Assembly: GCA_036426205.1 (NCBI GenBank)
Contig: CM071569.1
Coordinates: 285,442,418 to 285,506,417, forward strand
Direction of reading: 5' to 3'
DNA: 64,000 nt
Origin: Ascaphus truei
Lineage: Eukaryota; Chordata; Amphibia; Anura; Ascaphidae
Shown in pieces: positions 33,101 to 43,830 of the stretch. Every line of letters begins with the position of its first letter. Positions within the stretch are counted from its first letter, which is position 1. Position numbers and translations under genes: made by a program. The notes below the pieces were generated by a model, which ran no database searches, was not told the DNA's origin, and worked only from the letters and a program-made list of their open reading frames with translations.

Positions 33101-34620
33101 CACTCTGTCATCCAAAGTGGGCAAAAATTAAGCGGTCCATATCACTCCCCTGTAATCATGGTGACCTGTGAAGTCACCATGGCCTATAAATATAAGGGGT
33201 TGGAGTTTAAGGCCTTTGACCCCAGGAGGATCCCACATGCCAACAGGGAAGAACAAGGTGGGGGGTCTCACTATATCTATTATTTTCAGTATGTCAGGTA
33301 TGTGCTCCTTTAGTGGTAGGCCCACTGACAATGATTTTATAAGAGGACTAAAGCCGTGGGGACCTTCCCGGACCAACTGTGATGTATCCAGGGAAGTATT
33401 CACCATGAAAACCTGTCCTGTCTGGAGTAAGAAGTTCAAGTTATTGTTCAATTAAAAGTCTCTGGCGCCCTTTATCATCTCAACATCTGCTTGAAAGCTT
33501 CCACATCCAGCCTGCTGGGCCTCAGCCCTGAAATCAAGGTAAAGAGAGCCCAGTGCACCACACCTGCACTTCTATATTCACCTGTGCAACCACCCCCTTT
33601 TGAGCCGGGTAAGGAGAGGGGTTACATACAATACATGCTGCATTGTTATATGCAGACTACTGTACATCTGAGTTAAGAGAAAACTGAGGGACCTGCAGAT
33701 GTACGCAGGCGCATTGCAGCGGGACACACAACGCGCAAGTGAAAGAAAATGGCATTTAATAGCAGACGCGTGAAAAAAAAGGGCGGGGTACCACACTAAT
33801 GCACGCGCAGGTGCTCACCACCAGCTGCACTAATGTCTGCTACATCTGAACTGTATGTACTAAGCGTACTCTTTTTTAGCATTAAATTGGCGCATATCAA
33901 GCTCAATTTAAATTGCGCTGGTGTGCGCCTAAGTGCTAACCTCAAATGTGTCCGTCTGCTCCAGTTGCGTAAACTTTTTTTTTTATTTTTAAATTTGTAT
34001 TGGCACACAGAAATGGACTGCATCTGGCATACAGATGGACAGGGTGCGTACTAAAAAATAATATTTCTGTGCGCCACCAAATCAATAAAAAGTCTGTCAA
34101 AATCGTCCGCCAACTTCAACTTGGTGTAAACACTAAAAAGACTAATGCTAGTGCTGTTATTTTTATTTTTTTTAAACCCACAATAAATCATCCATGTACT
34201 GTATATGTTAAAAAAAAAGGGGGGGGGAGGTCAAGAAAAGTCATTACCATTTTTAGGATGTAGCCTGTCTAAAAGTGCTACATAAGATCTTATATGTAGC
34301 GGAGTAAGGAATGCAGGAACATTCCAAAGTAGCACTGATCAGAGTGGAGTTACAGTATTAAGCACTTTTGAGAACACAATTCTGGTGGTCATCTTTAAAG
34401 CAGATTTTGTTTTTAACCTGGGGTCCAATCAGACCTGATCCCGACCTCCGGAAATCGCACGGTTCCCGCGATAGTTGTTGTTTTTTCTTGTACATGTTTT
34501 GACGCAGAATATATCAAGACTGTTTCAGAGCAAAAATAGCACATATAAAGCATTTTTTATCTTGCGCTTATTTGATGCCTTCTCCCACTCCCAAGACCGC
34601 TTGTAACAGCAACTAAGGGA
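30130..34620. other. non-coding interval, AT-rich, no gene supported
   Basis: Only short chance frames. Contains TA and TTA microsatellites (30395-30410, 32878-32893) and a G-rich A-run (34210-34230). 33120-33480 carries a repeat-like segment with no recognised domain. A block of CCATTGAAGTCTATGGA near 31253 is a word seen in other repeats of this window. Confidence 0.4.
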
Positions 34621-34629
34621 TCTGCTTAA

Positions 34630-35893
34630 TAATTCATTTGAAATTTTTTATACATTTTATAAATCCGGGTGCCTTGCTATCTTCTGCATCAAACTCTAAG
34701 ATTAAAACATTTCTAGATCAGTGTAATTTGCCAAAAATCAACAGAGACGAGATTGTTAATTTAAACACCAAAATAACTAAACAAGATCTATTGGAAGTGA
34801 TCAAAGCTTTAAAGTTCACTAAAGCGCCTAATGCAGATTGACTCCCTAATATCTACTACAAAACAATATATTAATATCTTAGCCCCAAATTTACTAGACC
34901 TGTTTAACACCTTCTTGGAGGGCAAGGATATCCCTAGGCACATTTCTAAAGGTAATATAACAATAATACTCAATTAAGGCTTATCTCCCTTTTAAATTCT
35001 GATTAAAAAATGTACAGTAAAATACTTGCAAACAGATTAAACCTGATCCTCCCTAGGTTGGTTCACACTGCTCAGGCTGGTTTTGTGAGCAGGCGTCAAG
35101 CATCGGATAACATGAGACAAATTAGATAAATGAACACGTAAACAAGACACAAACAAAAGCTTTATTATTTAACTTAAACACTGAAAAGGCATTTGACAGA
35201 ATCAATTGGCATTTCCTAAATGAGACACTGGAGTATCCTTTTCTTAAGGGAATCCAAGCCTTGTATAAATCTTCACTAAAACTCCCTAGTGGAAATTTGA
35301 ATGGAATAAAGATTAGAAATAGAACCAGGGAAGGATGTCCTCTTTCCCCCTTGTTATTTGCCCTTAATATACAGCCTCTGGATTTGCACAATCAGAAGGA
35401 ACCCTAACAGTCAAGGCATTAAAATCGGCAAATAAACTTTCAAACTCTCATTTACACAGATGATATACTGTAATCCTAACTATTTTGAATCCACTCTCCT
35501 CACTCCCTAATATACAGGTTTTACTTACTGAATTTGGCTCATTATCCGGTTACTAAATAAACTCAGATACGTCCGAAGGTCTAAATGTAATACTCCCACA
35601 ACACAAGACAAAGTTTATCCAGATACATTTTAACTATAAATGGAAAGAGACCCTTGCTATCTTTTAAACCAGGAATTATCAATCCTTCTTTAAATATAAT
35701 TATCTTATTCTCCCAAATTTAAAAAAAAGATCTACAATCATGGAATACATTCCAAATCTCTTCGCTGCATAAATTCCTTAAAAAAATGAATATTATACCT
35801 AACTTGCACTAGCACTTCCAAACTTTTCTGATTCCTCTTAAACACAAGAAAGACTTGCAAAATAGTTTTTTTCATTTCACCTGGAACAGTAAA
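34630..35893 (+). pseudogene. L1/Tx1-type LINE reverse transcriptase remnant
   Basis: Conceptual plus-strand pieces in order: NRDEIVNLNTKITKQDLLEVIKALKFTKAPNAD, matching the L1 region where KSPGPDG is usual; an NLLDLFNTFLEGKDIP-like block; KILANRLN and HTAQAGFVSRRQASDN; LNTEKAFDRINWHFL (palm A); TREGCPLSPLLFALN (palm B); YTDDIL (palm C, usual Y/F-ADD); SGYxINxxxSE-like; and ILPNLKK further on. Stops and frameshifts are dense. The sequence ends abruptly at the left end of the Harbinger element (about 35895), which probably inserted into it. Confidence 0.75.
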
Positions 35894-35904
35894 AGACCTC
35901 TAGG

Positions 35905-36280
35905 GCCTCATGCAGTAAGCGTTGATAAGGGAATTATCGCCATTTTATAGGCAAAATTGGGTTTGAGATTCAGTAAGCGCCGATAAGTGCTTGATTTCGC
36001 CAGGTTTCGGAGCCGATTATTTTGTTATGGCCAGTCGGCTGCCGATAAGCCTGTTTTCGCCACTGATCGCCACTTTTTTAAATCGGCTGGATTCAACAAA
36101 AAAAAACAGCTTATCGGGGCTGATCGGCACTACGAAATTGAGATGTTATGGCCAATTTCTCCCGCCAACTAAAGTTGGCAGTTTGGACGGGAGAACGATC
36201 GCTAAGGCTGCCGGAACGGCACTTAGAAAAAAATAAATCTTCTGTACATCAATGGAGTCAATGGAGCGGGGACGTATAAC
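35905..36280 (+). repeat. left (sub)terminal inverted repeat of the Harbinger element
   Basis: Rich in CCGATAAG / GATCGCCAC words. The segment 36121-36265 pairs in inverted order with 43022-43180. Confidence 0.7.
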
Positions 36281-37240
36281 AGTATAGTACTGTTTATGTT
36301 TCATTGCTCACAATACAAACGTCATTTGCATTACAGTGTGGGGGCATTCCCTGCATTGTGTCACAGCTGACGTGTATTATTTGCATAACATTATACTTTT
36401 ACATGTTTGCAGCATTTGCGGGTCACATTACTCATCATGTGATGATGTGCCAAGGGAAAATACTATACTCAACTCTTAAAGGAGAACCTCACATCATATC
36501 ACACATTTTACTGAACTGAGCAACAATTATTTACATGATGTTACACATGACACACATGTCACACATACACCGTATATTCATGTTCCTTTACATTACACAA
36601 TGCTTGTAATGTGACACGCATCTTTAAACGTTCATGTACATCTGTCTTCTCATGTTTACATCTAGTTTTGGGTCCTCCCTATTTTCATGACGTCACTTAT
36701 TGGACGCTTAATCACATTGCATGTTTACATTGTAACCGTAGCATTACAAGCACTTCAACCTAACTTATACACACATGTACAGTAATTCAGCATTGGGACA
36801 CCTTGTAAACTCATTCTATAGCAACTATCCTCATTACACAAATGCATGCATATGCACACGACTATTCATTGTTGTCAACATGTCACAATAACATGCCTAA
36901 TTACACATGTTACACAAAACTTTTCCCACGTCAATCTCAGCCTTTTTGTCTAATTACATGACTGACTGTTGCGTTCACAAGTGTTACATGCATTGCACAT
37001 TACACTATTTATTTGCAAGCAATGTTTCTACAAAGGTTCACGTCACATCATTGCCAAATATCATCATTCCCTGCAGAATACACACAACAAATACTTATAA
37101 CAAGAACTGCACACAGCTTGCCACAGAAGTACTTTATTATGTTAATGTAACACCTTGCATTTTACTATGTCACCTGACATCATCACATACCTATTTAAAG
37201 GACGCCCATTACCTGCTTATTCACAGCTACTCATTTCAAA

Positions 37241-38072
37241 ATGTTGCGATTGTTTAGGAGACGGAGGAACATTCTTTTCTATGACATGCTTGATGATGAA
37301 GAGAATCATATAGGGCAAGGGAGGGACACACCGAGGGACAGTGACAGGGACAGTCACGCGGATACGACAGGGACAGGGAGAGGGACAGGCCGAGGGACAG
37401 GTAGAGGGACAGGAGATCAGAGGAGAAGACAGAGGAGACAAGTTGTGCCTCGTCCGCGTCTGTACAGGGAGAGAACCCTGTTAGATGGGATGAGTGAGGA
37501 GGAGATTGTAAGTCGCTATCGTTTGAGTTCAGCAGCAATCTTATCTCTTTATCAGGAGATAAGGGGAGATTTAGATTTTTTCACAGCCAGAGGTCGTGCA
37601 GTCCCTGGGCTTGTTAAAATGCTGTGCTCATTACATTATCTTGCTTCCGCGTCATACCAGACAACTGTGGGCATAGTGGGCGGGGTCTCGCAATCTACAT
37701 TCTCGCGGGCCTTGACCCAGTTTCTCTATGCACTCAATAGACGCGCTAGGAATTATATTCATTTTCCTACAGAGGCGACAGAGTGGCTGGAAGTCAGGAC
37801 TGGCTTTTATAATATAGCAGGAATACCATGTGTGCTGGGTGCAATCGATTGCACACATGTTGCTTTTATTGCACCTAGTCAGAGTGAGCATGTGTACCGC
37901 AATCGTAAGCACTACCATTCACTCAATGTACAGGTGGTATGTGATGCGACGATGAGGATAATGCATGTGGTACCCAAATTCCCTGGTTCCAGTCACGATT
38001 CCTCTATCCTGAGGAACTCTTCAGTCTTCCATGCGTTCGAAGAGGGACATTTTGAACATGGTTGGCTGCTGG
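37241..38072 (+). CDS. PIF/Harbinger transposase, exon 1
   Basis: First 277 codons plus one base of a 402-aa transposase. Residues 1-75 are Arg/Asp/Gly-rich and hydrophilic. About 80-175 form the helical region with a helix-turn-helix-like stretch (VGIVGGVSQSTFSRAL). AIDCTHVAF carries the first catalytic Asp (D203), and PGSSHDSSIL the conserved PGxxHDS motif. The exon ends in GWLLG, where a GT donor (GG|GTGAGTAC) splits the glycine codon. The splice restores the family motif GDSGY exactly, which makes the intron near certain. HARBI1 and autonomous Harbinger transposases cleave and integrate DNA as DDE enzymes and usually need a second, DNA-binding partner for nuclear import and site recognition. 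No stop or frameshift is seen. Confidence 0.9.
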
Positions 38073-38181
38073 GTGAGTACACATTTACATGTTCTAACAC
38101 AAAACACATTTTTATTTAGGAATGTTGGCATTGTACAATTTGATCACTAATGTCAGCTTATGTGTGCTCCATTCATTATAG
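38073..38181 (+). other. 109-bp intron of the transposase gene
   Basis: GTGAGTAC donor and TTCATTATAG acceptor. Removing it joins GWLLG to DSGYGIRPW, the conserved Harbinger motif, in frame. Confidence 0.85.
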
Positions 38182-38558
38182 GTGACTCAGGATACGGAAT
38201 TAGGCCGTGGCTCTTGACTCCGGTGCTAAACCCTCAAACTGAAGCAGAGGACAGGTACAATGCAGCCCATATATCTACAAGATCTGTTATAGAGAGGACA
38301 TTTGGCCTACTCAAGACCAGATTTAGGTGTCTGGACAGAACTGGTGGGGCTCTTCTATACAAGCCTCAAAAAGTGTCTGATATTATCCTTGCCTGTTGCA
38401 TTTTGCACAATGTTGCACTGAGGCACAATGTACAGTCAGACCTAGCTGAGCCTTTGGTAGACGAGCATCCCACCCATGTAGCTGCTGAAAATGAACAAAC
38501 AGCCAGTGGTGGCCAGACACGCCAGAATCTCATCAATTCATTTTTTTCTTGTAAGTAA
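38182..38558 (+). CDS. PIF/Harbinger transposase, exon 2
   Basis: Codons 278-402 and stop. DSGYGIRPWLLTP supplies the second catalytic Asp (D279). TRSVIERTFGLLKTRFRCLD supplies the catalytic Glu (E315), giving the D35E spacing of this superfamily. The C-terminal helix-rich part (VSDIILACCILHNVALRHN) matches the usual end of HARBI1-type proteins. Total length 402 aa is near the family's usual 350-420. Followed by an AT-rich 3' region without an obvious AATAAA within the first 100 bp. Confidence 0.9.
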
Positions 38559-41500
38559 AAACATATATGTTCCAAGTTCTACTTTTATACTTACATTATG
38601 TTATCTTAACTATAATGTTTTTTTATATACCCTTCTGGTAGGACACAGATGAATATGGGTTGCACACCTTTCTTCTCTCTGCTGTGTGCACAAAGGGATG
38701 TGGCACCGGTATGTTATTGTTGCACAGGTTATATAATCCCTCTTCAATTTTACTTTAGTTGTGTGTATGTGAATACAACTGGGGTAACAAAGCACTAATA
38801 TTTTAGCATTGTGTTGTTCCTTATGCTAACACAATACACATATTATGCCCATACTCATTCATGCTTCTAGTATGCTTACATACAATGTTATTGGTGCAGT
38901 GTAACATGTACATCCATATGATGTGTACACCAGGCTGATTTACATTTTGAATGTCATTAAATATACATGGTGTTGCACATTCAACACCAAATACACACTT
39001 TGCTGTGTTGTTTACGGTACTGAAGATGGCATGTCAATGTTTGCAATTTATATATTGTTCCTTTGCATTATAGGTATATCTCCAGTATGACTGATCATGG
39101 TATGTATATTTGCTGACATCTCTCATAAGATGTGCCTACCTCAATCTTCCTATAATTATTTGAAGTAAAAACCCTACATATTGGTTTAAACACAAATGTA
39201 ACATACATGTACTTTCTGTATCATGTATATGCATTTAGCTACTCTTGAGCTTTCATGTGCATTGTATTAGAAAATGATTACTCACATTTCATCACATTTT
39301 ATGTATGTTTCCTTATAAATTCCATTAATGTAATATAGAGGTGTTTGGAGAAAAGGGGATAACTGTACTTATGTGTTTACTTACGGGAGCTCATTCATCA
39401 CGGATGAAATTGACTGATCATAACACTCCATGCATGAATGCCTGTAATCACAACAATGCGTACTACATCTTATATTTAGCAATGTAGGTGTTTTTTAATG
39501 CTAGGAATTAATAGTCAACATTAATTTACATTTGTGACATGTGTATGTATAAGTCACACGTGTGTGGATGTGTCCTACATGTACCAAGTGTAAAACTGTT
39601 AACAGAAAACACAATTTTGTTGCAAATGTTACTGTCATTTAGCATTTCTAATTTACCAATATGACAATGTTGGTAATATTTTTGCTATATTAATCACGTC
39701 ACTTCATCATTATCATGATGATAATTATCAAGTATTCTCACAATTGTAACGTCAATCACGTGCACATTAGCATAGACACACTTTGTAAGACAACTGTTTG
39801 TGTCTGTATCAATTTGTGTAGGATCCATGTATAACACCGACAAATGATAACACCAGCTTTATTATGGTGGCTTATATCATCATATTGACTATACTATGTA
39901 TTTTTAGAACGTTTAATAAACACAGTAAACTATAGTTAGTTAGGTTAATGAAATATACACAGAAACGTACTTCATTACATGATGTTCATGTCATAATCAG
40001 AACATCATGCATTGTAGGGGACCACAACATCTGGCCAATAACATTATTTGCTACAGTCCCAAACCATTTTATCAACATACCCATGTAACAAGAGATTTTT
40101 AACAATAAATGGCTAGTTGGTTGTAAGTGTCCTTTACATTGGGAGAAGGAGTGGCTCAGTGAGTAAAGACACACACTGGCACAGAGATTTTGAAGCAGGG
40201 GAGTCTGGTTCAATTCCCGGTGTCGGCTCCTTGTGACCTTGGGCAAGTCACTTTATCTCCCTGTGCCTCAGGCGGCAAAAAATAAATTGTAAGTTCCACG
40301 GGCCAGGGACCTCAGCCTGAAAAATGTGTCTGTAAAGCGCTGTGTACAACTAGCAGCGCTATACATGAACATGCTCATATTATAAATATTATTATTATTA
40401 TTATTGTTACATAGTTTCGACAGTCATACGTTCCATTACACAATAGAATTCACAAATGTGTTAGCAGAGTGGGAATGGTTGTTATATATAAATCACACCA
40501 TGCCATAAAATGATAGTAGTCATTAAAGAACACTCAATAAAAATTCATGAGGCACTATTTTGCAACATCATTATGTTAATTAAGTGCTTATGCAATATAG
40601 GCATAAGGGTATCACATTTTTAATTGTTTGTTAATAAGCGCTGCAAGCAATATAAAATTAGTTCCATATGTAGTATAGTAGTCGGTGGCTCCTCCTCACA
40701 ATCATCTCATATAAAGGTAGACTCTTCTGAAATCATACATTGATCCGATTGTATCTTCCCCGACATCTCTGAAATACAGCAAACACATGATGGTCAAATA
40801 TGGCACCTTACTATATATGTATCCGTGACAACGCATTACACAGCTCTATATGATTGTGTACATACACACGTCACTCACTTATATGTTAGAAGTACAAGTG
40901 TACATCAGTATGTAATGTTTCTTTAAATTTGTAGCAGGCATAACTATGTATATGATGTGAACGTTGCCTGTATACTGAAAAATGTGCGCGCACATCTTAG
41001 TGTGCGCACGCACTTCAGGCTTGGCTGCACTAACTGTTAGCGCATGCGCAAAACAAAGCGTACGTTGTGCGTTCAATACATCTTGAAAATACCATTAAAC
41101 ATAAAATCTTTATTTCAAATACAATGAATACGAAACTACATTCGTTCTAAACGAGTACATCTGTATTCTTTTTAAACAGACGTGTTTGGACAGAAAGGAC
41201 GGCCGATAACACAATGCGCAAATGCAATACGTGTGACGTCATGTTAAACCAGCGTGAAACGCACGCTAACACTCCTCCCACTCAATTAACATTCGGCTAA
41301 CGCCCAGTTGACGCCTACAAACACTGAGCCGCACACATGACACACTGCAGTTACCGTTACTATAACAAAACATGACAGCCAATAGGCTTTGAGGCGCGCA
41401 CGTCGCTTGGGGGCAGGACTTACATCCGTAATCCTTTTTAAGGACGCCTTGGGCCATGACAAGGGTCCCACGTCATACGTGGTGGACCCGCTTTTAAATG

Positions 41501-41778
41501 TTGCATGATAACAAAACAGGTATGTGTTAGAGTTATGTTAAAATGTTGCTAATATGGTTAAAGGGATAGGAAAGTACGTATATTTATTCCGTCAGCAATG
41601 TGTACTACTCTTTCAGGTTCTACTATATTGTATTCGGCAACAATTTCTTTGTGATCGCTACATGTTATGCAGTCTGCAATGTTACGCTGTATCCACGCAT
41701 TGAAAGTGAAAATGGTGGTTAAAAACAAAAACAAAAAAAACATTTAAACGCACAGTCAACGCATAACGGTTGTTATAT
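38559..41778. other. non-coding interior of the Harbinger element
   Basis: AT-rich, no coding domain apart from the nested SINE. 40980-41060 has a CpG/GTGCGC-rich island (GTGCGCGCAC, GCGCATGCGC). 41220-41480 is another GC-richer stretch. Either could be regulatory for the flanking ORFs, without direct evidence. Confidence 0.4.
40138..40415 (+). mobile_element. tRNA-derived CORE-SINE (MIR-like) nested in the Harbinger element
   Basis: tRNA-like head with an A-box-like GTGGCTCAGTGAGTAAAG (about 40151) and a B box GGTTCAATTCC (40207-40217). The MIR-type core GACCTTGGGCAAGTCACTT and CTGTGCCTCAGGC follows. The L2-like 3' part is AAGCGCTGTGTA ... CAGCGCTATA, ending in an (ATT)n tail. The order head-core-LINE-tail is that of MIR/CORE-SINEs. 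Confidence 0.85.
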
Positions 41779-42447
41779 TTACCATTCTTCTAGAATTAAC
41801 TCATCGTCTGGCTGCAACTGGTCGCTCCAGAAATGCAAGGCATTTTCATCCACGCTTGACCCACCCGCTGAATCCAGTATGACACACATCTCCTCCATGA
41901 AGCGCTCATAGGAATCGCCACTGCTTTCTTCAAACAATTGGTCGGGAGGTAGGTTCATTTCTTCGGGTTCCCATTCCAATGCATTTTCAGCTGAAAGGCT
42001 TGGTACATAATCATAGTACTTTTGTTCTTGTACAATGTGGGTTTCAGGAATGGAGGGTGCAGATATTGCAGCAGGTATCGATTCACACGGAACAGTAGTA
42101 GCGGATCCATTGCTATTGGCATTAGGAATAAATATGCCTTTCACAACAATATATGTGCCCTCTTTCAGGGTAAAATGCTTTTCCTTTGCAATCTTCCAGA
42201 AACTATAGGTGTGTTCTTGCTTATCCTGCACACGTTCAAAAAAGTCATTAGTTGATAAAGTGAATCTTATTGATGAATTAAAATTCCGCGCATGCCTACG
42301 GTCTTGGTAATAAGGATATTTTGCTCGAATCAAATCATAGATTTGGCGTGTGCTCGCTTTGTGTCCGCGACTGTTCAAAATTGCTTCTGAAACCATGTAC
42401 TTATAACCTAAGAGGGGATTCATATTGCTAACGAATTCATCAGCCAT
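41779..42447 (-). CDS. divergent forkhead (winged-helix) domain protein
   Basis: 222 aa, single exon, ATG at 42447 with good context (GACATGG). Residues about 10-92 match a forkhead domain: GYKYMVSEAILNS (canonical PPYSYxxLIxxAI), STRQIYDLIRAKYPYYQ (LTLSxIYxxIxxxFPYY), NFNSSIRFTLSTNDFFERV (WQNSIRHNLSLNxxFxKV) and TYSFWKIAKE (KGxxWxL). In helix 3 the invariant N-S-I-R and N of LSxN are kept, but His of RHN is Phe-Thr, so base contacts may differ. About 93-222 is Ser/Pro- then Glu/Asp-rich and ends PDDELILEEW, like an acidic activation region. No stop or frameshift. I cannot place it in a named FOX subfamily. It lies opposite the transposase, inside the inverted repeats. It could be a captured host retrocopy or the element's own DNA-binding partner. 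Confidence 0.75.
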   Translation of the reverse strand: MADEFVSNMNPLLGYKYMVSEAILNSRGHKASTRQIYDLIRAKYPYYQDRRHARNFNSSIRFTLSTNDFFERVQDKQEHTYSFWKIAKEKHFTLKEGTYIVVKGIFIPNANSNGSATTVPCESIPAAISAPSIPETHIVQEQKYYDYVPSLSAENALEWEPEEMNLPPDQLFEESSGDSYERFMEEMCVILDSAGGSSVDENALHFWSDQLQPDDELILEEW

Positions 42448-43020
42448 GTCAGAGTAGCACAAAAGATGTGTGCAGTTCTGTGTTCTTTGCTCATCAAAAT
42501 GATTCTGCTCAATGGCTAACAAATTCCTGTGTTTCGTTTTCAAGGTCAACAAAAGTAACTACTTTTACTCCTTATTTCAAACGCCAATTGGATGTGTCCT
42601 TTTAATTGGTTTAACTTTTGTGGTTAGTGATAGGCGAATGTGGGAAAAACATGTATCATTTTTTTATCTCGTTTGTGAAAACATTCCTACACTTTTATTT
42701 CAGTAACATTGAGTTTTCTTGAAAAATAACAAAGAGCACTGTGTGAAAATAGTGCTTAGACAGCCATATCAGTAAATACACACACCTGCAAAATGAAATG
42801 TTTTTTTCCCACATACATTTCTGTGTGTATTTGAAAGTCTGGTTAACTACCTGTCTGCATGAATTTAAATACGTGTGTATCTATATATATATATATATAA
42901 ATATATCTCTCTCATAAATATATATATATATATATATATAAAGTGTATATTGTACTATATAAACACTTTCATGTTAGAAAAATGTTTGTACGGAAGCAGT
43001 AATACAAAGTAATATGTCTC
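42448..43020 (-). promoter_or_regulatory. presumed upstream region of the forkhead ORF
   Basis: AT-rich, with long (TA)n runs at 42880-42945 (several TATATATA possibilities, none specific). No other coding sequence. The role as a promoter is inference from position only. Confidence 0.3.
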
Positions 43021-43021
43021 A

Positions 43022-43290
43022 GCCCATTGACTCCATGTTTAAAACATAGATTTTCACCGTGGGTTTTTTTTTCTAAGTGCCGTCCCGCCGCCCGTGCCGA
43101 TACTTCTCCCCACCTTCTTGCCAACTTTTTGTGCCAGGACGGATTTGCGGGAAAAACTCAATTCTAGAGTGGCGATCAGCTGCGAAAAGCTGCCCGGGGC
43201 TACTAGAATTGAGCATGTTTCAAAAAGTGCCGAAGAGTGCCAAAAAGTGGCTTTTCACCACGCGGCTGCCGAAAAAAAGGCTGAAACCAA
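43022..43290 (-). repeat. right (sub)terminal inverted repeat of the Harbinger element
   Basis: Pairs with 36121-36265 in inverted order (details under the element). Its outer part has repeated AAAAAGTGCCGAAGAGTGCC-type words, comparable to the GATCGCCACTTTTTT words on the left side. Confidence 0.7.
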
Positions 43291-43830
43291 TGCGGTTCAG
43301 CTCTGGAGCCCCCCCGCACATCTACACTACTGTCAAAACACACATATCAATAAACAATCATTCATTACCGATGCGGCAATCTGCTATGGTAATGAAGCTG
43401 CATTAATGTACATTTTAATAATAGTATGCAGGAGCAGGGGGTCCCCTGAGCTGAACCGCATTGATTTCTGCCTCAGAGACCCCCTGCTTCCCGAGTTACA
43501 GGCCCCGGTATGGGGCACGGAGGCCAGTGTCGCCGCCATCTTTATAGCGTCCAAGACGAGACGTGGACGCTATAAAGATGGTGGCGACACTGGCACCGAT
43601 GCCCCATACCGGGGCCTGTAACTCGGGAAGCAGGGGGTCCCTGAGGCAGAAATCAATGCGGTTCAGCTTAGGGGACCCCCTGCTCCCGCACACTATTAAT
43701 AAAAATACATTAAAGCAGCTTCATTACCTTAGTGGCCATCCGCTAAGGCAATGGAGGGGTTAAGGCACATTAGCATGTTTATTGGGGACAATTGCCCCCA
43801 ATAAACATAGCAATATACAATACACATCCC
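43290..43830. repeat. long palindromic (fold-back) element
   Basis: Arms centred near 43556: 43431-43554 pairs with 43560-43685 almost perfectly (CTTTATAGCGTCCA / TGGACGCTATAAAG at the centre). An outer part, 43372-43432, pairs with 43690-43755 at lower identity (GGTAATGAAGCTGC / GCAGCTTCATTACC). This is a fold-back MITE-like structure. The word AATGCGGTTCAGCT occurs in its arm and also at 43290-43303 in the Harbinger end, so the two may be related or share an end. Confidence 0.8.

Larger units (their letters stand above)
35895..43320 (+). mobile_element. PIF/Harbinger DNA transposon carrying transposase and forkhead ORFs
   Basis: About 7.4 kb bounded by diverged inverted repeats. Inner parts that pair: 36251-36264 (AATGGAGTCAATGG) with 43022-43036; 36216-36232 (ACGGCACTTAGAAAAAA) with 43067-43086; and 36121-36143 (CTGATCGGCAC ... 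GAAATTGAG) with 43158-43179. Weaker pairing continues outward. Inside are an intact Harbinger transposase (plus strand) and an intact forkhead-like ORF (minus strand), with a nested SINE at 40138-40415. The exact outer ends and 3-bp target duplication could not be fixed. The left end begins near GGGCCTCATGCAGTAAG; the right end runs into a palindromic element. Confidence 0.75.

Noticed and set aside
33755..33785. Further ACGCGT word as a hammerhead candidate
   Set aside because: No CUGANGA core or stem I around it; likewise the ACGCGT-like word near 58125.
40145..40225. Possible tRNA gene
   Set aside because: A and B boxes are present but no cloverleaf closes, and the sequence continues into a MIR-type core: it is a SINE head.
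41779..42552. Longer forkhead reading starting at 42552
   Set aside because: The extra 35 codons begin with TTG, not ATG; the first ATG in good context is at 42447.
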